Counted from the first letter of the stretch, positions 35,241 through 43,684 are shown. The stretch: 62,008 nt of DNA from Candidatus Bacteroides merdavium (GCA_019116805.1 DXAV01000074.1:1-62008), one strand, 5' to 3'. The notes: generated by a model not told the origin, from the letters alone. Translations and numbers: made by a program.

Positions 35241-36012
35241 ATATATCTTATATCTATTCTCCCTGCTGGGATTTTTATCATTTGTAGCCTGTACAAACGA
35301 AGAGATTCCGTTGTACTTTAACAAAACGGGAGAAGTCTATTTTGCTGTTAGTAAAAAAGAACCTGTCCTGATAGAAACTCGTACCTATTTCGATGTAAAT
35401 GATTTTAATGTCAGTTTGAAGCGAGGTTCCGAAACTCTTTTTTCAAATCGCAAATATTCGAACATAGCTGGTACATCTTTCACCTATTTTGCCGGGGACG
35501 GTTATCTTCTCACCGCTGAAAGCTGTACAGAAAGCGAGGCTGAAAGCGCCAACAGTAAATGGGGTAAAGCCCGTATGGCTGGAGAAAAAACATTCGAAGT
35601 AATAGCCAAACAGGAAAACACGGTTGAAGTCACATGTAAACAGGTTAATTCTTCAGTACAAGTAGGGTTCAGTGACTTCATCAAAAAACTCTGCCCGGAA
35701 TACGCCATTACTTTCTATGCTGCAGATGATGCCGGACGTAAATTTACATTAAATCAAGATAATTACAGCTTTAAAACAGCTTACTTCAATGTAAATGGAA
35801 GCCGAGCACTCAATTACACAATCACCTTGACCCGTTCAGGGATAAAGCATGAATACACAGGTAACCATACATTGGCTCCTTCTGGTACCTACCAGCTAAA
35901 TATAAAAATGGATGATGAATCTTTCTCTGTCATTTCCATTGGTATTTCTATTAATGGAGAATTGGAACAAGAAGTAACCTTAGATACAGTAGAAATCAAT
36001 CCGTATATATAA
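35233..36012 (+). CDS. DUF4493-type surface lipoprotein
   Basis: From MNKYILYLFSLLGFLSFVAC the protein has 259 residues, with a lipobox at Cys20 followed by TNEEI. An in-frame ATG two codons earlier (35227) is also possible. The body follows the DUF4493 pattern at lower similarity: GEVYFAVSKKEPVLIETRTYFDVNDFNVSL, then a central VEVTCKQVNSSVQVGF segment and a final strand SVISIGISINGELEQEVTLD. It overlaps the previous gene by 8 bases, implying coupled translation, and ends 4 bases before menA, which is of very different composition. It closes the lipoprotein cluster. Confidence 0.78.
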   Translation: MNKYILYLFSLLGFLSFVACTNEEIPLYFNKTGEVYFAVSKKEPVLIETRTYFDVNDFNVSLKRGSETLFSNRKYSNIAGTSFTYFAGDGYLLTAESCTESEAESANSKWGKARMAGEKTFEVIAKQENTVEVTCKQVNSSVQVGFSDFIKKLCPEYAITFYAADDAGRKFTLNQDNYSFKTAYFNVNGSRALNYTITLTRSGIKHEYTGNHTLAPSGTYQLNIKMDDESFSVISIGISINGELEQEVTLDTVEINPYI

Positions 36013-36016
36013 CTTT

Positions 36017-36919
36017 ATGCGCCCCAACTCCCCCCGAGCCTGGCTCCTCGCCGCCCGCCCCAAGACGCTGACGGCTGCCCTCATTCCCGTGATGCTGGGC
36101 AGTGCGCTGGCCTTTGCCGACCGGCAGTTCCAGACGGAGGAAGCGGTGCTATGTCTGCTATTCGCCTGCCTGATGCAGGTAGCAGCCAACTTCATCAACG
36201 ACTTGTTCGACTTTCGGAAAGGCAGCGACCGTAGCGACCGCCTCGGCCCCCAACGGGCCTGTGCGGAAGGATGGATTACGCCGCACGCCATGACCATCGG
36301 CATCGGCATCGTACTGATCCTGGCTTGTGCATGCGGACTCGGCGTATTGTATTGTTCCTGGGGAAATCTGCCGTACGGCGGATGGGAACTGATAGGGCTG
36401 GGAGTATTGTGTCTGCTGTTCGCTTTCCTCTATACCACCGTGCTCTCTTACCGGGGCTGGGGCGACGTGCTGGTGCTGGTGTTCTTCGGCTTCGTGCCCG
36501 TGGGCGGCACCTACTATGTACAGACGGGGCAGGTGAACTGGGACGTGTGCCTGCTGTCGCTCGTATCGGGACTGGTCATCGACACATTGCTGATGGTGAA
36601 CAATTACCGCGACCGCGAACAGGACCGTATCAGCGGGAAACAGACATTGGTCGTAAGGTTTGGAGAGAAGTTCGGTGCAGGAATGTATCTGGGATTGGGA
36701 CTGGCTGCCATCGCCATCTGTGCAGGACTGGTCTTCACTGGACGACTCACATGGCTGGAGTTTATCTGGGCTCCGTGCGTCTATTTCTACCTGCATACCC
36801 TGACATGGCGAAAGATGATACAAATCAAGGAGGGCAAAGAGCTGAACAAGATATTGGGAGAGACCTCGCGCAACATGCTGCTCATGGGGTTGCTGCTCTG
36901 CGCAGCACTGGCTTCCTGA
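36017..36919 (+). CDS. menA: 1,4-dihydroxy-2-naphthoate polyprenyltransferase
   Basis: MenA attaches the polyprenyl tail to DHNA, the membrane step of menaquinone synthesis, supporting anaerobic electron transport with fumarate. The 300-residue protein starts SPRAWLLAARPKTLTAALIPVMLGSALA and has about eight or nine hydrophobic helices. The first Asp-rich motif is NFINDLFDFRKGSDRSDRLGP (about residue 55) and the second is NNYRDREQDRISGK (about residue 194), as in UbiA-family enzymes. It starts 4 bases after the lipoprotein cluster, so it may be read from that transcript or from an unseen promoter. Confidence 0.92.
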   Translation: MRPNSPRAWLLAARPKTLTAALIPVMLGSALAFADRQFQTEEAVLCLLFACLMQVAANFINDLFDFRKGSDRSDRLGPQRACAEGWITPHAMTIGIGIVLILACACGLGVLYCSWGNLPYGGWELIGLGVLCLLFAFLYTTVLSYRGWGDVLVLVFFGFVPVGGTYYVQTGQVNWDVCLLSLVSGLVIDTLLMVNNYRDREQDRISGKQTLVVRFGEKFGAGMYLGLGLAAIAICAGLVFTGRLTWLEFIWAPCVYFYLHTLTWRKMIQIKEGKELNKILGETSRNMLLMGLLLCAALAS

Positions 36920-37007
36920 TTTTTCAGCCAATCTACCCAGCAGAATGTTAACAACTTACGTAAATTCGATAAATCATGTTATAAAACACATCATTCTTCT
37001 TGCATTA

Positions 37008-37038
37008 TTTGCAGATTACCCCAAAATCCGTACCTTTG
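37008..37038 (+). promoter_or_regulatory. strong promoter in the menA/phosphodiesterase gap
   Basis: TTTG (37008-37011), exactly 19 bases, TACCTTTG (37031-37038): both boxes match the Bacteroides consensus. The expected start of transcription is near 37045. No coding gene follows on this strand before the terminator at 37082-37104. Confidence 0.7.
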
Positions 37039-37044
37039 CAATGT

Positions 37045-37104
37045 GTTTTTCATAGTATTAGATTTAAGGTTAACAAAGGTTGGGCTCAGCGGAGCCCTTT
37101 TTTT
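37045..37104 (+). ncRNA. candidate small RNA of about 60 nt
   Basis: A consensus promoter ends at 37038 and an intrinsic terminator (GGGCTC/GAGCCC stem plus seven T) ends at 37104. Between them is an AT-rich stretch with AGATTTAAGGTTAACAAAGG and only a five-codon ATG frame. It therefore looks like a short independent transcript. I believe similar promoter-plus-leader units recur in Bacteroides genomes, but that is memory, not evidence here. The boundaries are estimates. Confidence 0.55.
37082..37104 (+). terminator. terminator of the candidate small RNA
   Basis: GGGCTC (37082-37087), loop AGCG, GAGCCC (37092-37097), then seven T (37098-37104). It could also end read-through from menA. Confidence 0.85.
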
Positions 37105-37119
37105 ATGTCCGTACCTCTC

Positions 37120-37611
37120 CTACCCTGCCAGCTCCACGACTTCCAGATCCTTGAAAACGCCTTCGTCGATAACAAAGCGTACCAGCGTACGCACTTTGTG
37201 AAAACCATACTTACCCGCCGCACCGGGGTTGATGTGAAGCAAACCGAGCGTCTTGTCGTACTTCACCTTCAGAATATGCGAATGACCGCTGACAAACAGC
37301 TTGGGCGGGCGCGTCAGGATACTCCCTGCTATCGAAGGATCGTATTTACCGGGATAGCCGCCAATGTGCTTCATCAACACTTCAGCTCCCTCTACCCGAA
37401 AACGTAGGGTCTGGGGATAAAGACGACGGATATCCTGTCCGTCAATATTGCCATACACGGCACGGAAAGGGCGAAAAGCAGCCAAACGCTCGGCCACTTC
37501 GAGCGAACCGATGTCGCCCGCATGCCAGATTTCATCGCATGCGTCGAAGTATTGCAAGTATTTCTCGTCCCAATACCCGTGCGTGTCGGACAACAAACCT
37601 ATTTTTATCAT
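37120..37611 (-). CDS. YfcE/MJ0936-type metallophosphoesterase
   Basis: From MIKIGLLSDTHGYWDE at 37611 the protein has 163 residues, the normal size for this family; the longer frame runs back through the promoter region into ppk1. Metal ligands of the calcineurin-like fold are clear: DTHG, HAGDIGS, GNIDG, and the C-terminal GHSHILK motif. Such enzymes cleave phosphodiesters in vitro; the natural substrate is usually unknown. It is divergent from ppk1 across a 112-base promoter region, an arrangement that hints at a phosphate-related role. Confidence 0.9.
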   Translation of the reverse strand: MIKIGLLSDTHGYWDEKYLQYFDACDEIWHAGDIGSLEVAERLAAFRPFRAVYGNIDGQDIRRLYPQTLRFRVEGAEVLMKHIGGYPGKYDPSIAGSILTRPPKLFVSGHSHILKVKYDKTLGLLHINPGAAGKYGFHKVRTLVRFVIDEGVFKDLEVVELAG

Positions 37612-37618
37612 CTTTTCA

Positions 37619-37649
37619 TTTGTTTTTGTCTGCAAAGTAAGTACATTTG
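37619..37649 (+). promoter_or_regulatory. ppk1 promoter
   Basis: TTTG (37619-37622), 19 bases, TACATTTG (37642-37649): a full consensus Bacteroides promoter, 74 bases upstream of the ppk1 start. Confidence 0.65.
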
Positions 37650-37664
37650 TGATATATATGCAAA
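37633..37664 (-). promoter_or_regulatory. promoter of the phosphodiesterase gene
   Basis: On the minus strand TTTG (37661-37664), 20 bases, TTACTTTG (37633-37640), one base from consensus in the -7 box. It overlaps the ppk1 promoter on the other strand, so the two may compete. Confidence 0.55.
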
Positions 37665-37723
37665 AGAAGAAAACGTTATTCGGGCATTGACCGAGCTTTC
37701 TTCTGTGCCCTAAATCTACAGAT

Positions 37724-39793
37724 ATGGAATACCAATTCTTCAAAAGAGACATCAGTTGGCTGTCTTTCAACTACCGCGTCCTGCTCGAGGCAGACGACGA
37801 CTCCCTGCCATTGTATGAACGTATCAATTTCATTTCCATCTACTCGTCGAACCTTGAAGAGTTCTATAAGATACGCGTGGCCGACCACAAGGCTATAGCT
37901 ACCGGCAAGACTCCCGAAGACGAAGAAAGCGTGCAGTCGGCCATCGAACTGGTGGATGAAATCAACCGGGAAGTGAACCGCCAACTGGAAGACCGCATCC
38001 GTATCTACGAAACCAAGATATTGCCTGCCTTGAGCAAGCATCACATCATTTTCTACCAAAGCCAACAGGTAGAAGACTTCCACCGGGAGTTTGTCAACCG
38101 CTTTTTCCGCGAGGAAATTTTCCCTTACCTGGCTCCCGTGCCAGTGACCAAAAATCAGATAATCTCTTTCCTGCGCGACAACCGCCTCTACCTGGCCGTA
38201 CGCCTCTACCGGAAAGAGATGCCGGACGCAAAACCGGAATATTTCGTCATGAAACTGCCCTACAGCAAGGTGCCGCGCTTCATCGAGCTGCCGAAAAAAG
38301 GCAAGGACTACTACCTGATGTTCATCGAGGATATCATCAAAGCCAACCTTCCGACCATTTTTCCCGGGTATCGGGTGGACAGCAGTTTCTGCATCAAGAT
38401 CTCACGCGACGCCGACATTCTGATAGACGATGCCGCCAGCAGCAACGAGATCATCGAGCAACTGAAGACAAAGGTAAAGAAAAGAAAAACAGGAGCCGTA
38501 TGCCGCTTTGTTTACGACCGTGCCATGCCGGCCGACTTTCTGGAATTTCTGGTGGATGCCTACCGGATAGACCGTAACGAACTGGTTCCAGGAGACAAGC
38601 ACCTCAACCTGGAGGACCTGCGTCACCTGCCTAACCCGAATCCCAACCTAAAGTCCATCCCAAAGCCACAGCCTATGAAACTGACCTGTCTGGACGAACG
38701 GGAATCGATATTCAACTACGTCGAGCAACGAGACCTGCTGCTGCACTACCCCTACCACTCGTTCGAACACTTCATACACTTCCTGTACGAAGCCGTGCAC
38801 GAACCGACGGTGAAGGAAATCATGGTGACACAATACAGGGTGGCCGAAAATTCGGCCGTCATCAATACTTTGATCGCAGCGGCGCAAAACGGAAAGAAAG
38901 TCACCGTTTTCGTGGAGCTGAAAGCACGCTTCGACGAAGAAAACAACCTGGCTACAGCTGCCATGATGGAAAAGGCAGGTATCCGCATCATCTACAGCAT
39001 CCCCAAACTGAAGGTACACGCCAAAGTGGCACTCGTGTTGCGGAAAGACGCGGCAGGACACAAGCTCACCAGCTATGCCTACATCAGCACGGGCAACTTC
39101 AACGAAAAAACCGCCACCCTCTATGCGGACAGCGGCCTGTTCACCAGCAACGCAATCATCGTGAACGACCTGCACAACCTTTTCCGTACTCTGCAAGGTA
39201 AACAGAAAACACCTGTATTCCATCGTCTGCTCGTGGCACGCTTCAACCTTATCCCCGAACTGAACGGACTCATCGATCGCGAGATAGCCTTGGCCAAGGC
39301 CGGAAAGAAAGGACGCATCATTCTGAAAATGAATGCTCTGCAAGATCCAGTCATGATAAGCCGCCTGTATGAGGCATCAGAAGCCGGCGTGGAGATAGAC
39401 CTAATCGTGAGAGGTATCTGCTGCCTCATCCCCGGACAGGTGTACAGCCAGCATATCCGTGTAACACGTATTGTGGATACATTCCTGGAACATGCACGTG
39501 TATGGTATTTTGGCAATGACGGAAAACCACGTCTTTTCCTCGGTTCGCCCGACTGGATGCGCCGTAACCTCTACCGCCGCATCGAGGCTGTAGTACCAAT
39601 ATTAGACTCCACGCTCCGACAGGAACTGACGGACATGCTGGAAATACAACTGACAGACAAACGCAAGGCATGCTTCATAGATGCGCAACAACGCAATTGC
39701 TGGAAATCGGCCCATCCGCAAAAAGAAAAAATCCGTTCACAATACACCTTCTATGAGTATCTGAAACAAAAAGGCGAACGAATATCCCAATAG
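37724..39793 (+). CDS. ppk1: polyphosphate kinase 1
   Basis: PPK1 reversibly polymerises the gamma-phosphate of ATP into polyphosphate. The 689-residue protein has the N-terminal helical domain starting FFKRDISWLSFNYRVLLEA, the head domain and two phospholipase-D-like C-terminal domains. The phosphorylated histidine candidate is His432 in KLKVHAKVALV and the second conserved histidine is His590 in FLEHARVWYF. Length and order are standard. It is divergent from a phosphodiesterase-like gene and followed, after 195 bases, by a phosphate transporter with a Pho-box-like element. Confidence 0.95.
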   Translation: MEYQFFKRDISWLSFNYRVLLEADDDSLPLYERINFISIYSSNLEEFYKIRVADHKAIATGKTPEDEESVQSAIELVDEINREVNRQLEDRIRIYETKILPALSKHHIIFYQSQQVEDFHREFVNRFFREEIFPYLAPVPVTKNQIISFLRDNRLYLAVRLYRKEMPDAKPEYFVMKLPYSKVPRFIELPKKGKDYYLMFIEDIIKANLPTIFPGYRVDSSFCIKISRDADILIDDAASSNEIIEQLKTKVKKRKTGAVCRFVYDRAMPADFLEFLVDAYRIDRNELVPGDKHLNLEDLRHLPNPNPNLKSIPKPQPMKLTCLDERESIFNYVEQRDLLLHYPYHSFEHFIHFLYEAVHEPTVKEIMVTQYRVAENSAVINTLIAAAQNGKKVTVFVELKARFDEENNLATAAMMEKAGIRIIYSIPKLKVHAKVALVLRKDAAGHKLTSYAYISTGNFNEKTATLYADSGLFTSNAIIVNDLHNLFRTLQGKQKTPVFHRLLVARFNLIPELNGLIDREIALAKAGKKGRIILKMNALQDPVMISRLYEASEAGVEIDLIVRGICCLIPGQVYSQHIRVTRIVDTFLEHARVWYFGNDGKPRLFLGSPDWMRRNLYRRIEAVVPILDSTLRQELTDMLEIQLTDKRKACFIDAQQRNCWKSAHPQKEKIRSQYTFYEYLKQKGERISQ

Positions 39794-39901
39794 GAACGCA
39801 CCGCCCTATCAAGATGTCAGATGAAATAAATTACGGTTAGGCCAAAACAGATCTTGAAGCAGTCTCTAAATCTGCTTACTGATAACCTCCATCCAGAACT
39901 T

Positions 39902-39941
39902 TGTAACACGATTGTAACATGTATGACAATCGCATGTAACA
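39902..39941 (+). promoter_or_regulatory. Pho-box-like direct repeats upstream of the phosphate transporter
   Basis: Four 7-bp units start at 39902, 39913, 39924 and 39935: TGTAACA, TGTAACA, TGACAAT, TGTAACA, each separated by exactly 4 bases. An 11-bp period of 7-bp units is the known geometry of PhoB binding sites. They lie 48-87 bases before the transporter start codon. Confidence 0.65.
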
Positions 39942-39988
39942 CAAACATGCGTTCTTTGCAACAGAAATAAAATACATTATAATTTTAT

Positions 39989-42235
39989 ATGGAAACTATC
40001 TATCTGGGAATCGTTGTCTTCCTGTTCGTCCTCGCAATCTTCGACCTCGTAGTGGGCGTAAGTAACGATGCCGTCAACTTTCTGAACTCCGCTATCGGAG
40101 CCAAGGCGGCATCATTCAAAACCATCATCTTCATTGCAGGTGTAGGTGTATTTATCGGTGCAGCCCTCAGTAACGGTATGATGGACATTGCCCGTCACGG
40201 AATCTATCAGCCACAACATTTCTACTTTGCAGAAATCATGTGTATCATGCTGGCTGTCATGCTAACGGACGTCGTCCTGCTTGATGTGTTCAACACAATG
40301 GGTATGCCGACTTCGACCACCGTTTCAATGGTATTCGAACTGCTGGGTGGTACGTTTGCTTTAGCACTTATCAAGGTTTATAGCAGTGAAGGCACACTGG
40401 GACTGGGCGACCTGATCAATACCGACAAGGCGCTGTCTGTCATCATGGCCATATTTGTCTCTGTGGCCATTGCGTTCTTCTTCGGTATGCTGGTGCAATG
40501 GTTGGCACGTGTTATCTTCACCTTCAATTACAAGAAGAAGATGAAATACAGTATAGGCATCTTCGGCGGTATCGCAGCTACCAGTATCATCTACTTCATG
40601 CTGATAAAAGGACTGAAAGACAGTTCATTCATGACTGCCGAATACAAGAACTGGGTACACGAGAACACACTGACACTGGTGGGTGCCTTCTTCGTATTCT
40701 TCACCATCCTGATGCAGATACTCCACATCTGCAAAGTAAATGTATTCAAGGTAGTCGTACTGCTGGGAACCTTCGCCTTGGCACTGGCTTTTGCCGGAAA
40801 CGACCTGGTGAACTTCATCGGTGTACCCCTAGCCGGATATTCCTCCTTCATGGACTATACAGCCAACGGACAAGCTGCCGGAGCCGACGGCTTCCTGATG
40901 ACTTCTCTGCTGGGACCGGCCAAGACCCCCTGGTATTTCCTTTTCGGTTCAGGTGCCGTCATGGTTATAGCCCTGGCCACTTCGAAAAAGGCACACAACG
41001 TTATCAAAACATCGGTTGACCTCTCGCGTCAGGATGAAGGAGAGGAAAACTTCGGAAGTACTCCGATTGCCCGCACCCTGGTTCGTTTCAGCCTGACACT
41101 GGCCAACGGAATATCCAAAATCACTCCGGAAAGTACCAAGCGCTGGATTGACAGCCGTTTCCGCAAAGATGAAGCCATCATAGCCGATGGAGCAGCTTTC
41201 GACTTGGTACGTGCTTCAGTCAATCTGGTATTGGCCGGACTGCTCATCGCACTGGGTACTTCGTTAAAACTCCCCCTTTCTACCACATATGTCACTTTCA
41301 TGGTAGCCATGGGTACCTCACTCGCTGACCGTGCATGGGGACGTGATTCTGCCGTATTCCGCATCACAGGTGTACTAAGCGTTATTGGCGGTTGGTTTAT
41401 CACTGCCGGAGCTGCTTTTACCATCTGCTTCTTCGTGGCTCTCGTAATCTACTATGGAGGTACTACCGCTATTGTGTTACTCATTGCCCTAGCCGTATTT
41501 ATGCTTATTCGCAGCCAGGTGATGTATAAAAAACGCAAAGAGAAAGAAAAAGGCAGCGAAACACTGAAGCAATTGTTGAGTAGCACAGACAACAACGAGG
41601 TGCTGAAACTGCTGCAAATCCATACACGAGAAGAACTGGCTAAAGTGCTAGCTTTCACGGAAGAGAACTTTGAACGCACATCAACGTCTTTCCTACACGA
41701 AAATTTACGGGGATTGCGCCGCTCAATGGGTGCCGTCAAGTTTGAAAAACAGCTTATCAAGCAGATGAAACGCATCGGTACATTAGCCATGAGCCATCTG
41801 GACAACAATACTATCTTGGAAAAAGGTCTATACTACTACCAGGGGAATGACTTTGCCAGTGAACTGGTATATAGTGTAGGACGCCTATGTGAACCATGTT
41901 TGGAGCATGTGGACAACAATTTCGTACCGCTTGACGCAGTGCAAAAGGGCGAATTCGCCGATGTTACAGAAGATATCACTTATCTCCTGCAAATATGTCG
42001 CAACCGCATTGAAAACAATGACTACGAAGGCATGGAAACAGATATTCGCAAAGCCAATGACTTGAACGGCCAACTGGCTCATTTAAAACGTGAAGAGCTG
42101 CAACGCATCCAAAGTCACACGGGTAGCATCAAAGTCAGCATGGTTTATCTGACTATGGTGCAAGAAGCGCAGAATGTTGTGACCTACGCCAGCAACCTGC
42201 TGAAGGTGAGCCGCAAGTTCCAGGCTGAAGAGTAA
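39989..42235 (+). CDS. PiT-family inorganic phosphate transporter with C-terminal PhoU-like domain
   Basis: The 748-residue protein has a PHO4-type transporter region (about residues 1-510) with about ten helices and both family signatures: SNDAVNFLNSAIGAKAA near residue 26 and AGNDLVNFIGVPLAG near residue 270. After a basic junction (YKKRKEKEKG, about 515) comes a cytoplasmic helical domain of about 220 residues (FERTSTSFLHENLRGLRRSMGAVKFEKQLIKQMKRIGTLA) of PhoU/DUF47 style, often a separate protein elsewhere. It takes up phosphate with protons or sodium. A Pho-box-like array precedes it, and ppk1 lies upstream, so uptake and storage may be coregulated. Confidence 0.88.
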   Translation: METIYLGIVVFLFVLAIFDLVVGVSNDAVNFLNSAIGAKAASFKTIIFIAGVGVFIGAALSNGMMDIARHGIYQPQHFYFAEIMCIMLAVMLTDVVLLDVFNTMGMPTSTTVSMVFELLGGTFALALIKVYSSEGTLGLGDLINTDKALSVIMAIFVSVAIAFFFGMLVQWLARVIFTFNYKKKMKYSIGIFGGIAATSIIYFMLIKGLKDSSFMTAEYKNWVHENTLTLVGAFFVFFTILMQILHICKVNVFKVVVLLGTFALALAFAGNDLVNFIGVPLAGYSSFMDYTANGQAAGADGFLMTSLLGPAKTPWYFLFGSGAVMVIALATSKKAHNVIKTSVDLSRQDEGEENFGSTPIARTLVRFSLTLANGISKITPESTKRWIDSRFRKDEAIIADGAAFDLVRASVNLVLAGLLIALGTSLKLPLSTTYVTFMVAMGTSLADRAWGRDSAVFRITGVLSVIGGWFITAGAAFTICFFVALVIYYGGTTAIVLLIALAVFMLIRSQVMYKKRKEKEKGSETLKQLLSSTDNNEVLKLLQIHTREELAKVLAFTEENFERTSTSFLHENLRGLRRSMGAVKFEKQLIKQMKRIGTLAMSHLDNNTILEKGLYYYQGNDFASELVYSVGRLCEPCLEHVDNNFVPLDAVQKGEFADVTEDITYLLQICRNRIENNDYEGMETDIRKANDLNGQLAHLKREELQRIQSHTGSIKVSMVYLTMVQEAQNVVTYASNLLKVSRKFQAEE

Positions 42236-42266
42236 AGAGAAATAGTTCTCCCCTCTTTTTCACCCT

Positions 42267-42325
42267 AAACGGAGTGAAAGATCTCGGAAATACACTACGA
42301 GATTCTTCACTCCGTTTCTTTTTTA
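42267..42325 (+). terminator. terminator after the phosphate transporter gene
   Basis: AAACGGAGTGAA (42267-42278) pairs with TTCACTCCGTTT (42306-42317); inner ATCTCG/CGAGAT extends the stem. A T-run follows. Confidence 0.85.
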
Positions 42326-42400
42326 GTTCCTCCATTCCGGAAGTGTCGGGTAGCTCAGCCAAGCAGACACTGCCCCCACATAAATACCTACATTAGTAAT

Positions 42401-42465
42401 GCCAAACACCCATATTGGAAATGTAAAGTGGCACTTTAGAAACGTAAAGAGGGACTCTACAAAAT
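42401..42465. repeat. three 21-22 bp palindromic units
   Basis: Units near 42401, 42423 and 42444 contain CCAA...TTGG, TAAAGTGgCACTTTA and GTAAAGAGggaCTCTAC respectively, separated by A-rich linkers (gaaat, gaaac, aaaatg). The second and third share 17 of 21 positions. No gene overlaps. Confidence 0.6.
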
Positions 42466-42473
42466 GGGAAAAA

Positions 42474-42506
42474 AAAGAGCGTACATCTTGATGATGTACG
42501 CTCTTT
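42474..42506 (-). terminator. terminator of the rpsF-rpsR-rplI operon
   Basis: AAAGAGCGTACATC (42474-42487) and GATGTACGCTCTTT (42493-42506) pair perfectly around TTGAT. The minus strand continues into T-rich sequence. It lies 20 bases after the rplI stop. Confidence 0.85.
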
Positions 42507-42525
42507 GATTTATAGAAAGTGTCTA

Positions 42526-42975
42526 TTAAGCTTCTTCAGCAACCACTTCAAAAGGAATTTCTACAGAAACTTCCTTATGCAGCTTAACAACAGCCTTATA
42601 GTGTCCCACTTCTTTTACAGCATCCTTCACAACAATTATCTTACGATCGATATTGTGACCCAATTTGGCCAGCTCATCAGCAATCTGGATATTGCTTACA
42701 GAACCGAAGATAGTGCCTGTAGAACTTACCTTTGTAGCTATTGTCAAAGAAACGCCTTCCAGCTTAGCAGCCAATTCTTCAGCGTCCTTCTTGATTTTCT
42801 CCAACTTATGTGCACGCTGCTTCAACTCTTCAGCCAACATTTTCTTTGCAGCCGGAGAAGCAATGACAGCCTTACCAGTAGGAATGAGGTAGTTACGACC
42901 ATAACCGGACTTTACAGTCACGATATCGTTCTTATAACCCAAGTTAATTACGTCTTCTTTCAATATAATTTCCAT
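42526..42975 (-). CDS. rplI: 50S ribosomal protein L9
   Basis: L9 binds 23S rRNA near the L1 stalk base and helps maintain reading frame. The 149-residue protein starts [36 protein letters not shown], the conserved N-terminal RNA-binding domain, then has a long helix and the C-terminal domain with [24 protein letters not shown]. It is third in the operon rpsF-rpsR-rplI, 15 bases after rpsR, and ends before a strong terminator. Confidence 0.97.
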   Translation of the reverse strand: MEIILKEDVINLGYKNDIVTVKSGYGRNYLIPTGKAVIASPAAKKMLAEELKQRAHKLEKIKKDAEELAAKLEGVSLTIATKVSSTGTIFGSVSNIQIADELAKLGHNIDRKIIVVKDAVKEVGHYKAVVKLHKEVSVEIPFEVVAEEA

Positions 42976-42990
42976 ACTATCTCCTCCTTA

Positions 42991-43263
42991 TTATTTCATC
43001 ATGTCAGTTACATAAGGCAGCAATGCCAAGTGACGGGCTCTCTTAACAGCCTGGGCCACACGACGCTGATACTTCAAAGAAGTACCTGTAATGCGACGGG
43101 GAAGAATCTTACCCTGCTCGTTCAGGAATTTCTTCAGGAATTCAGGATCCTTGTAGTCAATGTACTTGATACCGCTCTTCTTGAAACGACAGTATTTCTT
43201 CTTCTTAACATCTACTGAGGGCGGAGTTAAATATCTGATTTCTGATTGAACTTGTTGTGCCAT
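42991..43263 (-). CDS. rpsR: 30S ribosomal protein S18
   Basis: S18 sits on the 30S platform as a partner of S6. The 90-residue protein has the conserved [22 protein letters not shown] and [34 protein letters not shown] segments. The length fits. It follows rpsF by 2 bases and precedes rplI by 15, the usual ribosomal order, although ssb and the primosomal gene found in some phyla are absent. Confidence 0.97.
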   Translation of the reverse strand: MAQQVQSEIRYLTPPSVDVKKKKYCRFKKSGIKYIDYKDPEFLKKFLNEQGKILPRRITGTSLKYQRRVAQAVKRARHLALLPYVTDMMK

Positions 43264-43265
43264 GA

Positions 43266-43610
43266 TTAATCCTCCTTTTTAGTTGATTTTACACTTCTTC
43301 TCTTTGCAGCGTATTCAGCAGCATACTTGTCTTGTTTGAAAGTCAAGAAGCGGATTACGCGTTCATCACGACGGAAGTTAACTTCCAATTTCTCGATAAC
43401 AGAGGGGTCTGCATCGAACTCAATCAGCTGATAGAAACCAGTGGACTTCTTCTGGATAGGATAAGCCAGCTTCTTCAATCCCCAGTTTTCTTCATTTACA
43501 ATCGCAGCACCTTCAGCAGTAAGGATGCCTTTGAATTTCTCTACCGCTTCCTTCATCTGAACATCAGACAAAACGGGAGTCAAAATGAAAACGGTTTCGT
43601 AATGATTCAT
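43266..43610 (-). CDS. rpsF: 30S ribosomal protein S6
   Basis: The 114-residue protein starts [28 protein letters not shown] and includes [19 protein letters not shown] and the [20 protein letters not shown] segment, all S6 hallmarks; a short basic tail (residues 100-114) is typical of Bacteroidetes. S6 pairs with S18 on the small-subunit platform. It is first in the operon with rpsR and rplI and has a consensus promoter 44 bases upstream. Confidence 0.97.
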   Translation of the reverse strand: MNHYETVFILTPVLSDVQMKEAVEKFKGILTAEGAAIVNEENWGLKKLAYPIQKKSTGFYQLIEFDADPSVIEKLEVNFRRDERVIRFLTFKQDKYAAEYAAKRRSVKSTKKED

Positions 43611-43653
43611 ACTTGTTTATTAAAAAATTTTAGTTGATTAAAAAATTGCGGTG

Positions 43654-43684
43654 CAAAGGTAGGCATTTTATTTTGAACTACAAA
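43654..43684 (-). promoter_or_regulatory. promoter of rpsF-rpsR-rplI
   Basis: On the minus strand TTTG (43681-43684), 19 bases, TACCTTTG (43654-43661): a perfect match to the Bacteroides promoter consensus. Confidence 0.7.
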
